64,000 nucleotides of DNA, taken from NCBI RefSeq assembly GCF_001042615.1, contig NZ_AP012327.1, positions 1,674,001 to 1,738,000 of the forward strand. The letters run 5' to 3'. The stretch is from Bifidobacterium catenulatum subsp. kashiwanohense JCM 15439 = DSM 21854 (GTDB lineage: Bacteria > Actinomycetota > Actinomycetes > Actinomycetales > Bifidobacteriaceae). The position numbers were made by a program, and so were the translations under genes. Positions 44,178 to 53,649 of this stretch are shown one piece after another. Under the pieces are notes generated by a model, which was not told the DNA's origin, did no database searches, and saw nothing but the letters and a program-made list of their open reading frames with translations. Position 1 is the stretch's first letter. Each line of letters begins with the position of its first letter.

Positions 44178-45077
44178 TCACAGCAGTTCAATTTTGCCGA
44201 TGATGGTGGCCGATCCGGTGAGTTTCACATCGTCGTCGGTCACGTCGACGCGCAAAGTACCGCCACGCACGGTAATCGTCCAATGGTCGATGCCTGTTTT
44301 GGCACGCAGGGTGATGGCGGTGGCGCACAGGCCCGTACCGCACGATAATGTCTCACCGCAGCCGCGTTCGCTGACGCGCATGGTGGCGCTGCCCTCGTTG
44401 TCACCTTCGCTTTGTTCGTCGATGCGCACGAATTCAACGTTCTGATCGCTTTCGATCTGGGGTGAGACGACCGGCTTGGTCACCAGGTCAAGCTGTTCCA
44501 CGGTCGGCAGGCTGGAGAACGCGTCTTCGATGACGGCGACCACGTGCGGATTTCCCATGTCCACGAACGTGCCGCGTGCGGAACCGGCCGTGCCGGGAAT
44601 CGTCACTTCGTATCCATCAAGATCGCCGCACTTCCATGAACCCATCTCAACCTGGAACACGTCATTGCCAAGAGTCGGCACATCGCCAAGCGAAGTCAGA
44701 ACCTTCACACCGGCACGGGTGCCGAGACGGAACGGTTCACCGCCCGGCTGACCGGCAATACCCTGCCGTTGCGCGAACAGGGTAATCGCACGCGTGCCGT
44801 TGCCGCACATCTCAGCCAACGAGCCGTCCGCATTGCGGTAGTCCATGAACCAATCCGCATTGCCGGCAGCACAGACGGCAATCTGCTTGTCATTCAAATC
44901 GGACACCGCCTGCGGATGTGTAAGGCGGATCAAACCGTCGCCACCGATACCGAAATGACGGTCGCACAGGAATCGCACTTCATCGACGGTAGGCTCGTAC
45001 GTGCCTTCGGCGTCTAGATACACCACGAAATCGTTGCCAGTGGCGTGTGCTTTGTAAACAATGCTTGGAATGCTCAT
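44178..45077 (-). CDS. dapF: Diaminopimelate epimerase
   Basis: Interconverts LL- and meso-diaminopimelate for lysine and cell-wall synthesis. In the 299-residue protein the two catalytic cysteines lie in EMCGNGTRAIT and GCGETLSCGTGLCAT. AHATGNDFVVYLD at the N-terminus and VDMGNPHVVAVI are also typical. It is divergent from murI, another cell-wall precursor gene. Confidence 0.95.
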   Translation of the reverse strand: MSIPSIVYKAHATGNDFVVYLDAEGTYEPTVDEVRFLCDRHFGIGGDGLIRLTHPQAVSDLNDKQIAVCAAGNADWFMDYRNADGSLAEMCGNGTRAITLFAQRQGIAGQPGGEPFRLGTRAGVKVLTSLGDVPTLGNDVFQVEMGSWKCGDLDGYEVTIPGTAGSARGTFVDMGNPHVVAVIEDAFSSLPTVEQLDLVTKPVVSPQIESDQNVEFVRIDEQSEGDNEGSATMRVSERGCGETLSCGTGLCATAITLRAKTGIDHWTITVRGGTLRVDVTDDDVKLTGSATIIGKIELL

Positions 45078-45175
45078 ACCGATTCACTCTACACGCGGTA
45101 GGCTATTGAAGGAGTTGGACGCAGCACGTGTGCGTTATGTTGCAGTATGTTTGCGTGCGGAACAAGGGAGGACGT

Positions 45176-45952
45176 ATGACTTCAACGGCACCAATCGGCG
45201 TTTTCGATTCCGGTTTGGGCGGGATTTCCGTGGCGCGCGAAATCCGCCGCGATATGCCGAACGAACGAGTGCTGTATTTTGGCGATTCCGCGAACGCTCC
45301 GTACGGAACCAAATCACCTGAACAGGTACGCAAGCTGTCCGACGCCATTGTGAAACGTTTCGTGGAGCAAGGAGTGAAAGCGGTTGTCATCGCTTGCAAT
45401 ACCGCCACTTCCGCCGCAGCCAACGAATTGCGCGACAAATACGACATTCCGATCATCGGCATGGAACCAGCGCTGAAGGTGGCGTGCGATCGAGGCCATG
45501 GCAATCGTCAGCGTGTCATCGTCGCAGCTACTCCCCTGACGTTGCGGGAACGCAAGTTCGCCGTGCTGATGGATCGTTTTAAAACAGACCATACGATCTT
45601 TCCGGAACCCTGCCCCGGTTTGGTGGAGATCGTCGAGCACGGCCAACTCGACGATCACGATGTTGTGATGCACACGCTGCACCAATATTTCGACCAATAC
45701 GATCTGTCAACAATCGACTCCGTCGTGCTCGGATGCACGCATTTCGTGTTCTATCGCAACTATTTCCGTGAACTGCTGCCTGACACAGCGGCAATCATCG
45801 ACGGCAACGAAGGCACCGTGCGCCATCTTGGCGTGGTGCTCGAATCGTTGGGCAAGCTCTCTCCGGAAGACGCGGAAGGTGGCATCGAGCTGGCCAATTC
45901 CAACACTTCCACGCAAATCGCACAATTAGCGCAATCACTGCTTGGTCGCTGA
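45176..45952 (+). CDS. murI: Glutamate racemase
   Basis: Makes D-glutamate for peptidoglycan. The 258-residue protein from the ATG at 45176 follows GGGAGGA. Family motifs are [24 protein letters not shown] with the first catalytic Cys, and [10 protein letters not shown] with the second. Longer starts upstream lack support. It is divergent from dapF and is followed by a decayed patatin-gene copy. Confidence 0.95.
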   Translation: MTSTAPIGVFDSGLGGISVAREIRRDMPNERVLYFGDSANAPYGTKSPEQVRKLSDAIVKRFVEQGVKAVVIACNTATSAAANELRDKYDIPIIGMEPALKVACDRGHGNRQRVIVAATPLTLRERKFAVLMDRFKTDHTIFPEPCPGLVEIVEHGQLDDHDVVMHTLHQYFDQYDLSTIDSVVLGCTHFVFYRNYFRELLPDTAAIIDGNEGTVRHLGVVLESLGKLSPEDAEGGIELANSNTSTQIAQLAQSLLGR

Positions 45953-45966
45953 CCGCGAATGTTCCG

Positions 45967-46199
45967 ATAGACCGCGCAAAGCCAATTGAAACCCGCAAAA
46001 ACTGCTCAACCGTTGTCAGAAGTACAACGACGAAGTGGCGCTGGCCAAGGAATACGAGCAGGACGGCCGCGTGCTCATCCTCGCGCCGGAAAGCCTGTAC
46101 GGCCTGAACACGTTGAGCAAGTCGTTCGAAGGTTTGGAACGCATGTACCGCGCGGGCTATGCGGCAGCCGAGGCCATTCCCGCATTCCTAAAAAGTTGA
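45967..46199 (+). pseudogene. Internally deleted copy of the patatin-like gene
   Basis: Positions 45967-46000 match the upstream flank of the intact gene (49155-49188) with a few changes. Positions about 46001-46199 match its last 66 codons and stop (49868-50066) almost base for base. About 0.68 kb between these parts is missing; the junction is at a run of A. Both copies end CTAAAAAGTTGAG. The fragment has no start and is not expected to be translated. Confidence 0.9.
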
Positions 46200-46243
46200 G
46201 GATGGCGTCCGTATCCATCGCCTGCGAGCGGTTCATTTCCAAA

Positions 46244-46273
46244 TTGAGACATAACGCGATAATTTTGTATAAC
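46244..46273 (+). promoter_or_regulatory. Promoter of the peptide-binding lipoprotein gene
   Basis: -35 TTGAGA (46244-46249), 18-base spacer, -10 TATAAC (46268-46273), then a leader of about 60 nt to the ATG at 46343. Confidence 0.65.
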
Positions 46274-46342
46274 TCCTATATTGTGTCCTATTGTTTTTCG
46301 CCGACATAATCGACGGAAATGTCGACATTAAAGGAGAATGCA

Positions 46343-47992
46343 ATGAAGAACAACGCGTTCCGTCGCCTGCTGGCCATGGCCGCGGCGGGTGCCATGCTGA
46401 CGTCGATCGCCGCATGCGGCTCGTCGTCCGGCGATGACACAGCCTCCAACGGTTCCGATAGCACCTCACTGATTTCAGTGAACAACAGCGAACCGCAGAA
46501 CGGTCTAATTCCAAGCGACACCAATGAAATGGGCGGCGGCAGAGTTATTCGATACCTGTTCGAAGGTCTGGTGAGCTTCGATGCAGAAGGCAAGCAACAT
46601 CTCGAAGTCGCCGAGAGTATCACTCCGAACGAGGATGCCACCAAGTACACGATCAAGTTGAAGGAAGGCTGGAAGTTCACCAACGGCGAGGCAGTAACCG
46701 CCCATTCCTTCGCCGACACTTGGAGTTTCGCCGCCAATGTGAAGAACGCGCAGAAGACCGCAAGCCGATTCTCCACCATCAAGGGCTATGACGAGCTGCA
46801 GGATCCGAACGTCGATCCGAAGGCCACACTTTCCGGTCTTTCCACCCCGGACGACTACACGCTGGTCGTCGAGCTGAACAAGCCTGATTCCGTATTCCCG
46901 ACCAAGCTCGCGCACCAATCCATGTTCCCGCTGCCAAGCGTGGCATTTAAGGACATCAAGAAGTTCGGTCAGGCTCCGATTGGCAATGGTCCGTACAAGT
47001 TCAAGTCCTGGTCCCACGACAAGAACATCATCATCGTACCAAACAAGGATTATAAGGGCAGCCGCAAGGTATCCAACAAAGGCATCGAATACCGCGTCTA
47101 TACGAATGAGGATTCCGCTTACTCCGACGTGCTGTCCGGCAACCTCGACGTGCTGGATCAGATTCCACAGTCCGCGGTGAAGACCTTCCGTCAGGATTCC
47201 GGCGTAATCGCCTACAGCCAGGCAGGATCCTCATTCCAGTCCTTCATCATTCCGGAACGTCTTGAGCATTTTGGCAACGACGAAGAAGGCCAGTTGCGTC
47301 GTCAGGCCATTTCCATGGCCATCAACCGCGACCAGGTCGTCAAGAAGGTTTACAACAACACGAAGACCCCGGCCACCGATTTCACTTCACCGCTCGTCCC
47401 CGAACATGCGAAGAAACTGGAACAGAACGGCAGCAACCTGAAATACAACGCTTCCAAGGCCAAGGAACTCTGGAAGAAAGCCAATGCCATCAAGCCATGG
47501 TCCGGCAACTTCCGAATCGCCTATAACGCCGATGGCGGCCATAAGGAATGGATCGATGCCGTGTGCAACCAGATCAAGAACACGCTCGACATCGACGCCG
47601 CTGGCGAGCCGTACGCCACGTTCAGCGACGTGCGTAACCAGGTGACCAACCGCACCATCAAAACCGCGTTCCGTTCCGGCTGGATGCTGGATTACCCGTC
47701 CGCTGAAGATTATCTCAATCCGCTATATGCCTCCAGCTCCGCTGACGGTCATGGTTCGAACGATGGTGATTACAAGAGCGCGGAATTCGACAAGCTCCTG
47801 AACGCCGCACTTGCCCAGACCGACGTAAAGAAGCGAACCGAGGACTTCACCAAGGCGCAGGAAGTGCTGGCCAAGGATCTTCCGGTGATTCCGCTGTGGA
47901 ACGATAACGTCGCCGCCGCGTCCGCGACGAACGTGAAGAACGTATCGTTCGATTACACCAATCTGCCTACCTACAACACCATCACTAAGTGA
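46343..47992 (+). CDS. Peptide ABC transporter substrate-binding lipoprotein (OppA-like)
   Basis: A 549-residue secreted lipoprotein of SBP family 5. The start follows AAAGGAG; the signal peptide ends at the lipobox LTSIAACG. Typical regions are GGRVIRYLFEGLVSFDAEGK, TPNEDATKYTIKLKEGWKFTNGE, NGPYKFKSW and GWMLDYPSAEDYLNPLY. It binds oligopeptides for import. No permease or ATPase genes are adjacent, so it is an orphan binding protein. A very strong terminator follows, and a peptidase for isoaspartyl peptides lies downstream on the other strand. Confidence 0.92.
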   Translation: MKNNAFRRLLAMAAAGAMLTSIAACGSSSGDDTASNGSDSTSLISVNNSEPQNGLIPSDTNEMGGGRVIRYLFEGLVSFDAEGKQHLEVAESITPNEDATKYTIKLKEGWKFTNGEAVTAHSFADTWSFAANVKNAQKTASRFSTIKGYDELQDPNVDPKATLSGLSTPDDYTLVVELNKPDSVFPTKLAHQSMFPLPSVAFKDIKKFGQAPIGNGPYKFKSWSHDKNIIIVPNKDYKGSRKVSNKGIEYRVYTNEDSAYSDVLSGNLDVLDQIPQSAVKTFRQDSGVIAYSQAGSSFQSFIIPERLEHFGNDEEGQLRRQAISMAINRDQVVKKVYNNTKTPATDFTSPLVPEHAKKLEQNGSNLKYNASKAKELWKKANAIKPWSGNFRIAYNADGGHKEWIDAVCNQIKNTLDIDAAGEPYATFSDVRNQVTNRTIKTAFRSGWMLDYPSAEDYLNPLYASSSADGHGSNDGDYKSAEFDKLLNAALAQTDVKKRTEDFTKAQEVLAKDLPVIPLWNDNVAAASATNVKNVSFDYTNLPTYNTITK

Positions 47993-48038
47993 TGTCTCTG
48001 GCCGGTGGACGAACGATTCGCCGGCCATATAGGGAGCT

Positions 48039-48090
48039 AAAGTACAGTGGGGTTCGAATCCTTCATGGATTCGAACCCCACTGTACTTTT
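48039..48090. terminator. Strong 23-bp terminator hairpin
   Basis: Arms 48039-48061 and 48067-48089 are exact complements with a five-base loop and T/A-rich ends. It lies between two convergent genes and can serve both strands. Confidence 0.9.
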
Positions 48091-48122
48091 GTGGCTTGTT
48101 TTGCCGGTTTGCCGCTACAGCA

Positions 48123-49061
48123 TCAACTCTGCACGTAGCTGCCCTTCGGAGACTTCCAACCGCAGTTCATCATCTCGCTATTGAACACCATTGCGCCTTC
48201 ACCATGAGCCGGAACGACGATCATACCGCCATCGCCATGATGACGGGCGACACCATCCAGCGCCGCCTTCGCAGCCTCGATCGGCTCCTCCTTGGCGTAC
48301 AGAACACGATCGGAAACCTGATGCGCAGCGACTTCCTTGACGAACGCCTCACCGATGCCGGTGCAGGAGATCGCGACGGAATCGTTGTTGGCATAGGTAC
48401 CACAGCCCGGCAGAGGCGAATCGCCGACACGTCCCGGCATCTGGTTGGTAATGCCACCGGTGGAGGTGCCGGCAGCGATGTTGCCGGACGAGTCACGGGC
48501 GACAGCGCCGATGGTGCCATGCTTCTCCCACTCATCGCCGTTGGATTGCGCCTCGCGCAAGGATTCCTGACGTGCCGGAGTGATGAAATAATCACTGTCG
48601 CACAGTTCGATTCCCCACTCCTTAAGCAAATCATTACCAGGCTTGGCAAACATGACATGCTTAGTCTTTTCCTTGATGGCACGTGCTACGTTGATCGGAT
48701 TCTTAGACGTGGTCAGACCACATGCGGAACCAACCTCGCCATCGATACCGGTCATCAGGCAGGAATCCATGGATACGATGCCTTCGCTTGTCAGCGCAGC
48801 ACCACGACCAGCGTTGAACTCCGGAGCATCCTCCATGACACGGATAGCCGCGCACACGGCATCCTCCGCCGGAGCCCCCTGCTCCAGCAACGCATAGCCA
48901 GCTTCAAGAGCCCTGTTCAAATCCTGCTCCACCCGGGCATGACGTTCTGGCGTATCCTTTTTGCCACGATTGCCGGCACCCGCGTGAATCACCAGCAGAA
49001 TCCCGTCCGGATCAGCTTGGGCGATATGGACCGTCGACTGAGGCAGTGCAGCTTCGTTCAT
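48123..49061 (-). CDS. Isoaspartyl peptidase / L-asparaginase (Ntn hydrolase)
   Basis: Threonine-dependent, self-processing amidohydrolase that cleaves isoaspartyl dipeptides and asparagine. The 312-residue protein from the ATG at 49061 (GGAG upstream) has the cleavage-site and nucleophile Thr183 in EKHGTIGAVARDSSG, and GTSTGG downstream. ILLVIHAGAGNRGK is the N-terminal motif. The 93 bp above the ATG are an open extension without family similarity. Flanked by a peptide-binding protein and a phospholipase. Confidence 0.9.
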   Translation of the reverse strand: MNEAALPQSTVHIAQADPDGILLVIHAGAGNRGKKDTPERHARVEQDLNRALEAGYALLEQGAPAEDAVCAAIRVMEDAPEFNAGRGAALTSEGIVSMDSCLMTGIDGEVGSACGLTTSKNPINVARAIKEKTKHVMFAKPGNDLLKEWGIELCDSDYFITPARQESLREAQSNGDEWEKHGTIGAVARDSSGNIAAGTSTGGITNQMPGRVGDSPLPGCGTYANNDSVAISCTGIGEAFVKEVAAHQVSDRVLYAKEEPIEAAKAALDGVARHHGDGGMIVVPAHGEGAMVFNSEMMNCGWKSPKGSYVQS

Positions 49062-49217
49062 TGATATCTTCTCCACTCCATTTTTATTGATTATTCGCAG
49101 ATATCTTACGTCGTCCTTCGCTAAGAAATGACCGAATACGCAGAAATACGTCAATTAGACCGCGTAAAGTCAATTGAAACCCGCAAAAGGGACGGACGGC
49201 GAAAGGACGGGGCGCAT

Positions 49218-50066
49218 ATGGCTCACAGGACGGCAATGATCGACGCCGGCGGCGGTTTCCGCGCGATCTACGGTGCGGGCGTGATGGACCGCATGCTTGA
49301 GGACGGCATCAGCGTCGACCATTGCTACGGTGTTTCCGCAGGAAGCGCCAACATGGTCTCGTTCATCGCGAAGCAGCACGGTCGCAACCACACGTTCTAC
49401 ACGCAGTACGCGTTCCGCAAGGAGTACGCGAGCTTCGACAGCTACGTCAAGAACCATAATTTCGCCAACCTCGACTACGTGTATAGCACGCTCAGCAATC
49501 ATGATGGCGAAAATCCGGTTGACTACGCGGCTTTCGTAGCCAACCCGACCGGTTTCACCGTGGTTGCGTGCAACGCCGAAGACGGCTCCACAAAGTATTT
49601 CAGCAAGTCCGACGTGGGCTACGACAATTTCGACATCATGAAGGCGTCATCAGCGGTGCCGGTGGCTTGCGAACCGTATGCGATCGATGGCGTCCCCTAC
49701 TACGACGGCGGCATCGCCGATCCGATTCCGGTGCAGAAGGCCATCGATGACGGCTACGACCGTATCGTGGTGATACTCACCCGCCCGAAAGACACCGTAC
49801 GCGAACAGAAGAGGGACATCGGCCCGGCCAGGATTTTGAAGCGCAGCCACCCCGAAGCCGCGGAAAAACTGCTCAACCGTTATCAGACGTACAACGACGA
49901 AGTGGCGCTGGCCAAGGAATACGAGCAGGACGGCCGCGTGCTCATCCTCGCGCCGGAAAGCCTGTACGGCCTGAACACGTTGAGCAAGTCGTTCGAAGGT
50001 TTGGAACGCATGTACCGCGCGGGCTATGCGGCAGCCGAAGCCATTCCCGCATTCCTAAAAAGTTGA
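49218..50066 (+). CDS. Patatin-like phospholipase (YjjU/RssA type)
   Basis: Predicted serine lipase with a Ser-Asp dyad. The 282-residue protein has the glycine-rich oxyanion part MIDAGGGFRAIYGAGVMD, Ser40 in GVSAGSA and Asp163 in YYDGGIADP. It is close to the bacterial YjjU branch, of uncertain substrate. Start at 49218 has AAGGA a little distant; GTG/ATG options upstream exist. A deleted second copy lies at 45967-46199. The LysR gene begins 14 bp after its stop. Confidence 0.87.
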   Translation: MAHRTAMIDAGGGFRAIYGAGVMDRMLEDGISVDHCYGVSAGSANMVSFIAKQHGRNHTFYTQYAFRKEYASFDSYVKNHNFANLDYVYSTLSNHDGENPVDYAAFVANPTGFTVVACNAEDGSTKYFSKSDVGYDNFDIMKASSAVPVACEPYAIDGVPYYDGGIADPIPVQKAIDDGYDRIVVILTRPKDTVREQKRDIGPARILKRSHPEAAEKLLNRYQTYNDEVALAKEYEQDGRVLILAPESLYGLNTLSKSFEGLERMYRAGYAAAEAIPAFLKS

Positions 50067-50079
50067 GCACTATCCTCAT

Positions 50080-51096
50080 ATGAACACTCCAGCCGATAGC
50101 AACACGCGCAACAACGCCAACACGAACACCGACATCAGCATCACCGCGAATGCCACGGGATTCAGCACGAAAATACTGAACCCGCAGATTCTCGTGACCT
50201 TGTGGAATGTGGAACGTTTGGGTTCGTTCTCCGCGGTCGCGCGCGAAACCGGCTGGTCGCAACCGGCCATCAGCCAACAAATCCGCAAGGTCGAACGCGA
50301 ACTTGACGCAAAACTCGTGCAGCGCACGTCGCATGGGGTGGAATTAACGCCGATCGGTCGTATTCTGGCACGCCACGGGCAGCTCATCGACAATCGCGTC
50401 ACACAGGCCGTCAAAGATGTGGAGGAATACCAGCGCAACGGATCGACGCATATTCGCCTAGTCGCTCCCCCATCGGTATGCTCGTCGTTCGTGGCGCGCG
50501 TACTCGTGCATATCAGCAAAACGTCCGACATTCGCGTGAGCCTCATGCAGATGGAGCCGCCTGAGGCCATGGACGCGTTGGAACAGGGGCTTGCCGATTG
50601 CGCGATCATCTTCCAATACAATTCACTGCCTGCTTTAGTTGGTCCGGACGATTTGGAAGTCTCCCCCTTCGGTATCGATCCACTGATGCTGCTGATCAGC
50701 GCGAACAACACGATCACACGCCAGTATGAAAGCTCGCATCTGCCGGTCCAGCTGGTTTCGGCACGCGGCGAACAGTGGATCGCCGGCTGTGAGACCTGTC
50801 GGGCGAATCTGGTGTCGTTAGCACGTACCGCCGGTTTCATGCCGGAGATCACGCATTCGACCGACGATTATTGGGCCACGCAGAATCTCGTGGAAGTCGG
50901 CATGGGCGTCTCGATCGTGTCCCGTTTGGCCACAACCGCCGGAACACAGCCTGACTTGGCCGCGCTTCCGATTGCCGACGACAACGCATTCCGCACAGTC
51001 TGTTTCGTCACGAGAAAAGCGGATAATCGCCCAGCGGTCGCCCGCGTCAAGGACGAAATCGCAAAAGCGTCGCACCAGTATTTGGAAAGCATCTGA
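50080..51096 (+). CDS. LysR-family transcriptional regulator
   Basis: A 338-residue regulator with an N-terminal winged helix-turn-helix (LGSFSAVARETGWSQPAISQ, then QIRKVERELDAKLVQR) after an unusual Asn/Thr-rich leader of about 25 residues. The C-terminal effector domain includes SFVARVLVHIS and GVSIVSRLATTAG. The only recognisable neighbour downstream is a MalY-type lyase gene with a 200-bp AT-rich gap that could carry its binding site, so regulation of that gene is inferred. Confidence 0.9.
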   Translation: MNTPADSNTRNNANTNTDISITANATGFSTKILNPQILVTLWNVERLGSFSAVARETGWSQPAISQQIRKVERELDAKLVQRTSHGVELTPIGRILARHGQLIDNRVTQAVKDVEEYQRNGSTHIRLVAPPSVCSSFVARVLVHISKTSDIRVSLMQMEPPEAMDALEQGLADCAIIFQYNSLPALVGPDDLEVSPFGIDPLMLLISANNTITRQYESSHLPVQLVSARGEQWIAGCETCRANLVSLARTAGFMPEITHSTDDYWATQNLVEVGMGVSIVSRLATTAGTQPDLAALPIADDNAFRTVCFVTRKADNRPAVARVKDEIAKASHQYLESI

Positions 51097-51296
51097 TTCA
51101 CTTCCGATTCCCCGATAGCGGGATGCTGGCGCAAGCGAATGTTTCTTATTTTTTCAGCATCGACATAATCAGATTAATAATTGAATAGCAAAAGCGTCTG
51201 ATATAAGAAAACTTCATAACCATCTCTGCTTTCAGCACAAGAACACACTGTTCTTTCCCCCAACGCGTACGTCATGCTGGAATCATGGAAGAAATC

Positions 51297-52511
51297 ATGG
51301 ATATCAAGCATCGTACCGATTCCGGCTTTAACGCCGACGCCATCGACCACACCACCGCAACCGACCTTGCCGAAGTCGGCTCCGACAAGTGGACACGCTA
51401 CCCCGGCTGCATCGGCGCGTTCATCGCCGAAATGGACTACGGCCTAGCACCCTGCATTCAGGAAGCCATCGACAACGCTTGTGCCCATTGCAAACTTGGC
51501 TACATTCCCGAACCTTGGAAGCAGCGCGTGGCAGAGGCATGCGCAAGCTGGCAGCGCACACATTACGGCTGGAATGTGGATCCCAGTATCATTCGCGTGG
51601 TTCCCGACGTGCTTGAGGCATATGAGGTCTTCCTGCGCGAACTGGTCGGCGCAGGCAACAGCGTGATCGTGCCGACACCTGCCTACATGCCGTTCCTAAG
51701 CGTGCCGAAACTCTATGACGTCAATGTGATCGAAATCGAAATGCTGCAAAGCGGCGACGCCGAAACCGGTGAAGCGCAGTGGCTGTTCGATTTCGACGCC
51801 ATTGAACGCGCGTTTGCGGCCGGATGCCATGCGTTCGTGCTTTGCAATCCTCATAATCCGATCGGCAAAGTGCTTACTCTGGAGGAAGAGCTGCGCCTAA
51901 GCGATTTGGCAGCGCAGTACGATGTGCGCATTTTCAATGATGAGATCCATGCTCCGTTTGTGTTCGAAGGCAAGCATATTCCATTCCCCACCATCAGCGA
52001 ACAGGCAGCATTGCAGTCAATAACCGCCACCAGCGCATCGAAGTCGTTCAATATTCCAGGCACGAAATGTGCGCAGGTGCTGCTCACTAATCCGGCCGAC
52101 CGTGACATGTGGGCAGTCAAGGCTGAGTGGAGCGAGCATCAGACCGCCACCATCGGCGCGATTGCCACCACCACCGCATACAACGAAGGTGACCCGTGGT
52201 TCCAGGACGCGTTCGCCTACGTACGCAGAAATCTTGACCTTTTCGACGAACAAATGCGTGAACGGTTCGCTGGCGTCGGCTACATCAAGCCGCAGGGCAC
52301 CTATATTACATGGCTTGATTTCGGTCCGCTCGGCATCGACGATCCAGCCACATACTTCCTTGAGAAAGCGCAAGTGGCGTTGACCGACGGGCGTTTATGC
52401 GGCGAGGCCGGCGCCGGCTGCGTGCGCGTGAATGTGGCAATGCCTTATCCGCTGCTTGTGGATTGCTTGGACCGCATGTATGGCGCGTTGCATGCGGATG
52501 GATTGCTGTAA
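51297..52511 (+). CDS. MalY/PatB-type aminotransferase, cystathionine beta-lyase-like
   Basis: PLP-dependent class I/II aminotransferase-fold enzyme of the C-S lyase group. The 404-residue protein (ATG at 51297 after GGAAG; 51285 also possible) has FIAEMDYGLAPCIQEAI, CNPHNPIGKVLT, DEIHAPFVF and the PLP lysine in TATSASKSFNIPG. Such enzymes cleave cystathionine or cysteine; some also act in regulation. It follows a LysR gene that may control it. Confidence 0.9.
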   Translation: MDIKHRTDSGFNADAIDHTTATDLAEVGSDKWTRYPGCIGAFIAEMDYGLAPCIQEAIDNACAHCKLGYIPEPWKQRVAEACASWQRTHYGWNVDPSIIRVVPDVLEAYEVFLRELVGAGNSVIVPTPAYMPFLSVPKLYDVNVIEIEMLQSGDAETGEAQWLFDFDAIERAFAAGCHAFVLCNPHNPIGKVLTLEEELRLSDLAAQYDVRIFNDEIHAPFVFEGKHIPFPTISEQAALQSITATSASKSFNIPGTKCAQVLLTNPADRDMWAVKAEWSEHQTATIGAIATTTAYNEGDPWFQDAFAYVRRNLDLFDEQMRERFAGVGYIKPQGTYITWLDFGPLGIDDPATYFLEKAQVALTDGRLCGEAGAGCVRVNVAMPYPLLVDCLDRMYGALHADGLL

Positions 52512-52620
52512 GCTTCGCCACATATTCGGCGTTTCCTTCAACCAACGGCAGCATGACGGCGAGCATCGCACCCTTGTCCAATTCGCTATCCACCGTTATG
52601 GTGCCGTTGGAAATCCGCAT
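52510..52620 (-). pseudogene. Possible scar of a histidine-kinase C-terminus
   Basis: On the minus strand the 36 codons MRISNGTITVDSELDKGAML and following VMLPLVEGNAEYVAKL resemble the end of a HATPase_c domain (GGTITVxSxxGKGTxFxVxLP). Nothing before or after fits a kinase, so it would be a small leftover. It fills the gap between two plus-strand genes. The similarity is short and may be chance. Confidence 0.3.
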
Positions 52621-52647
52621 ACTATCGACATGCGATGGAAGGTTGAT

Positions 52648-53316
52648 ATGCGTTTGAACGTGAGTACCAGCATTGATGTGACAGCCCGCGAAACGGACGG
52701 CGATAATCTGCTGTTCTTGGGATTTCATGGATTCAGCAATGATGAAAATGAGATGATCCGCATCATTGATGCGATTTATGATGTTCCGAAGCGAGACGTA
52801 TCTTCAACGGACAACTCCATTGCTTCTGCCCAGCATCCAAATTATCTGTCGTTCCGAGGCACGTATGAACGTCCTTACATCGGAAGCTACTACTGGTATC
52901 CAGATGGATGTTCCGTAAGAGAGCGTCGACGTGAGTGCAGTGCCGTGGGCGATGCCGTCGTACGATTGCTGGATTCGCCCGCATATGTACGGTTCCGTAA
53001 AGTATTAATTGGGTTTTCGCAAGGCGGATACCTATCGTATCGCATGGTTGCGGAACATCCCGATGTGTTCGATATGGCGATTTTGATGAGTCCGTCATTC
53101 AAAGGCGAAGCAGCTGAGCCCTTGCCCGCGACCGGACGCACGCGATTCGCACTCTGTTACGGCAGCGAAGACCGCACAATTCCACTATCCGACCAACAGT
53201 GTGCGCGCAACAAACTCGCGCAAACCGGCAATCTCACCTACTTCGAATATCCAGGAATGGCTCACGGCATCTGCAATCAGGAAATTCATGACCTACGTGC
53301 CTGGCTAGGATTGTGA
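52648..53316 (+). CDS. Alpha/beta-hydrolase, carboxylesterase/phospholipase-like
   Basis: A 222-residue cytoplasmic esterase of the phospholipase/carboxylesterase type. LLFLGFHGFSNDENEM holds the oxyanion region, LIGFSQGGYLSYRMV the nucleophile Ser, GSEDRTIPL the Asp, and GMAHGI the His. The start at 52648 follows GGAAGG. It is monocistronic as far as visible and followed by an empty stretch of about 210 bp before the ileS terminator. Substrate unknown. Confidence 0.85.
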   Translation: MRLNVSTSIDVTARETDGDNLLFLGFHGFSNDENEMIRIIDAIYDVPKRDVSSTDNSIASAQHPNYLSFRGTYERPYIGSYYWYPDGCSVRERRRECSAVGDAVVRLLDSPAYVRFRKVLIGFSQGGYLSYRMVAEHPDVFDMAILMSPSFKGEAAEPLPATGRTRFALCYGSEDRTIPLSDQQCARNKLAQTGNLTYFEYPGMAHGICNQEIHDLRAWLGL

Positions 53317-53532
53317 TATGCGCTGCGTGAGGAGTCCTGCGCATCTGAGACCCCGCACGCGTGCCCATAAACTCGCTTTCACCCCTCGGATTGTCATTGA
53401 AACCAACTCGAAACTCTCGATACACCCTAATCATCGAAATGCATGGACATACACCCAGTTCATCTAAGCTGAACCGCGATATCTGGCTTAACTTAAAAGG
53501 ACAAGTAGACTTTCTCAAGCAGACTATTAAAA

Positions 53533-53574
53533 AGGTCCCGAACCTTCTGGAGTAATCCATCGGATTCGGGACCT
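53533..53574 (-). terminator. Terminator of ileS
   Basis: Arms AGGTCCCGAA (53533-53542) and 53565-53574; the minus strand continues TTTTTAATAG. A small plus-strand frame across it (53361-53555) is not credible. Confidence 0.8.
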
Positions 53575-53649
53575 GTTATGTTGGCGACCGTTCACCAGCT
53601 AACCGGCATTAGTCAGCTTTCAGCCGTCAGTTTTCACCAATTAGCCAAA

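Noticed and set aside
48039..48090. GGGGTTCGAATCC resembling a tRNA T-arm
   Set aside because: It is one arm of a 23-bp terminator stem; there is no acceptor, D or anticodon arm.
53361..53555. Small plus-strand frame ending KKVPNLLE
   Set aside because: Its end is encoded by the ileS terminator stem and there is no ribosome binding site.
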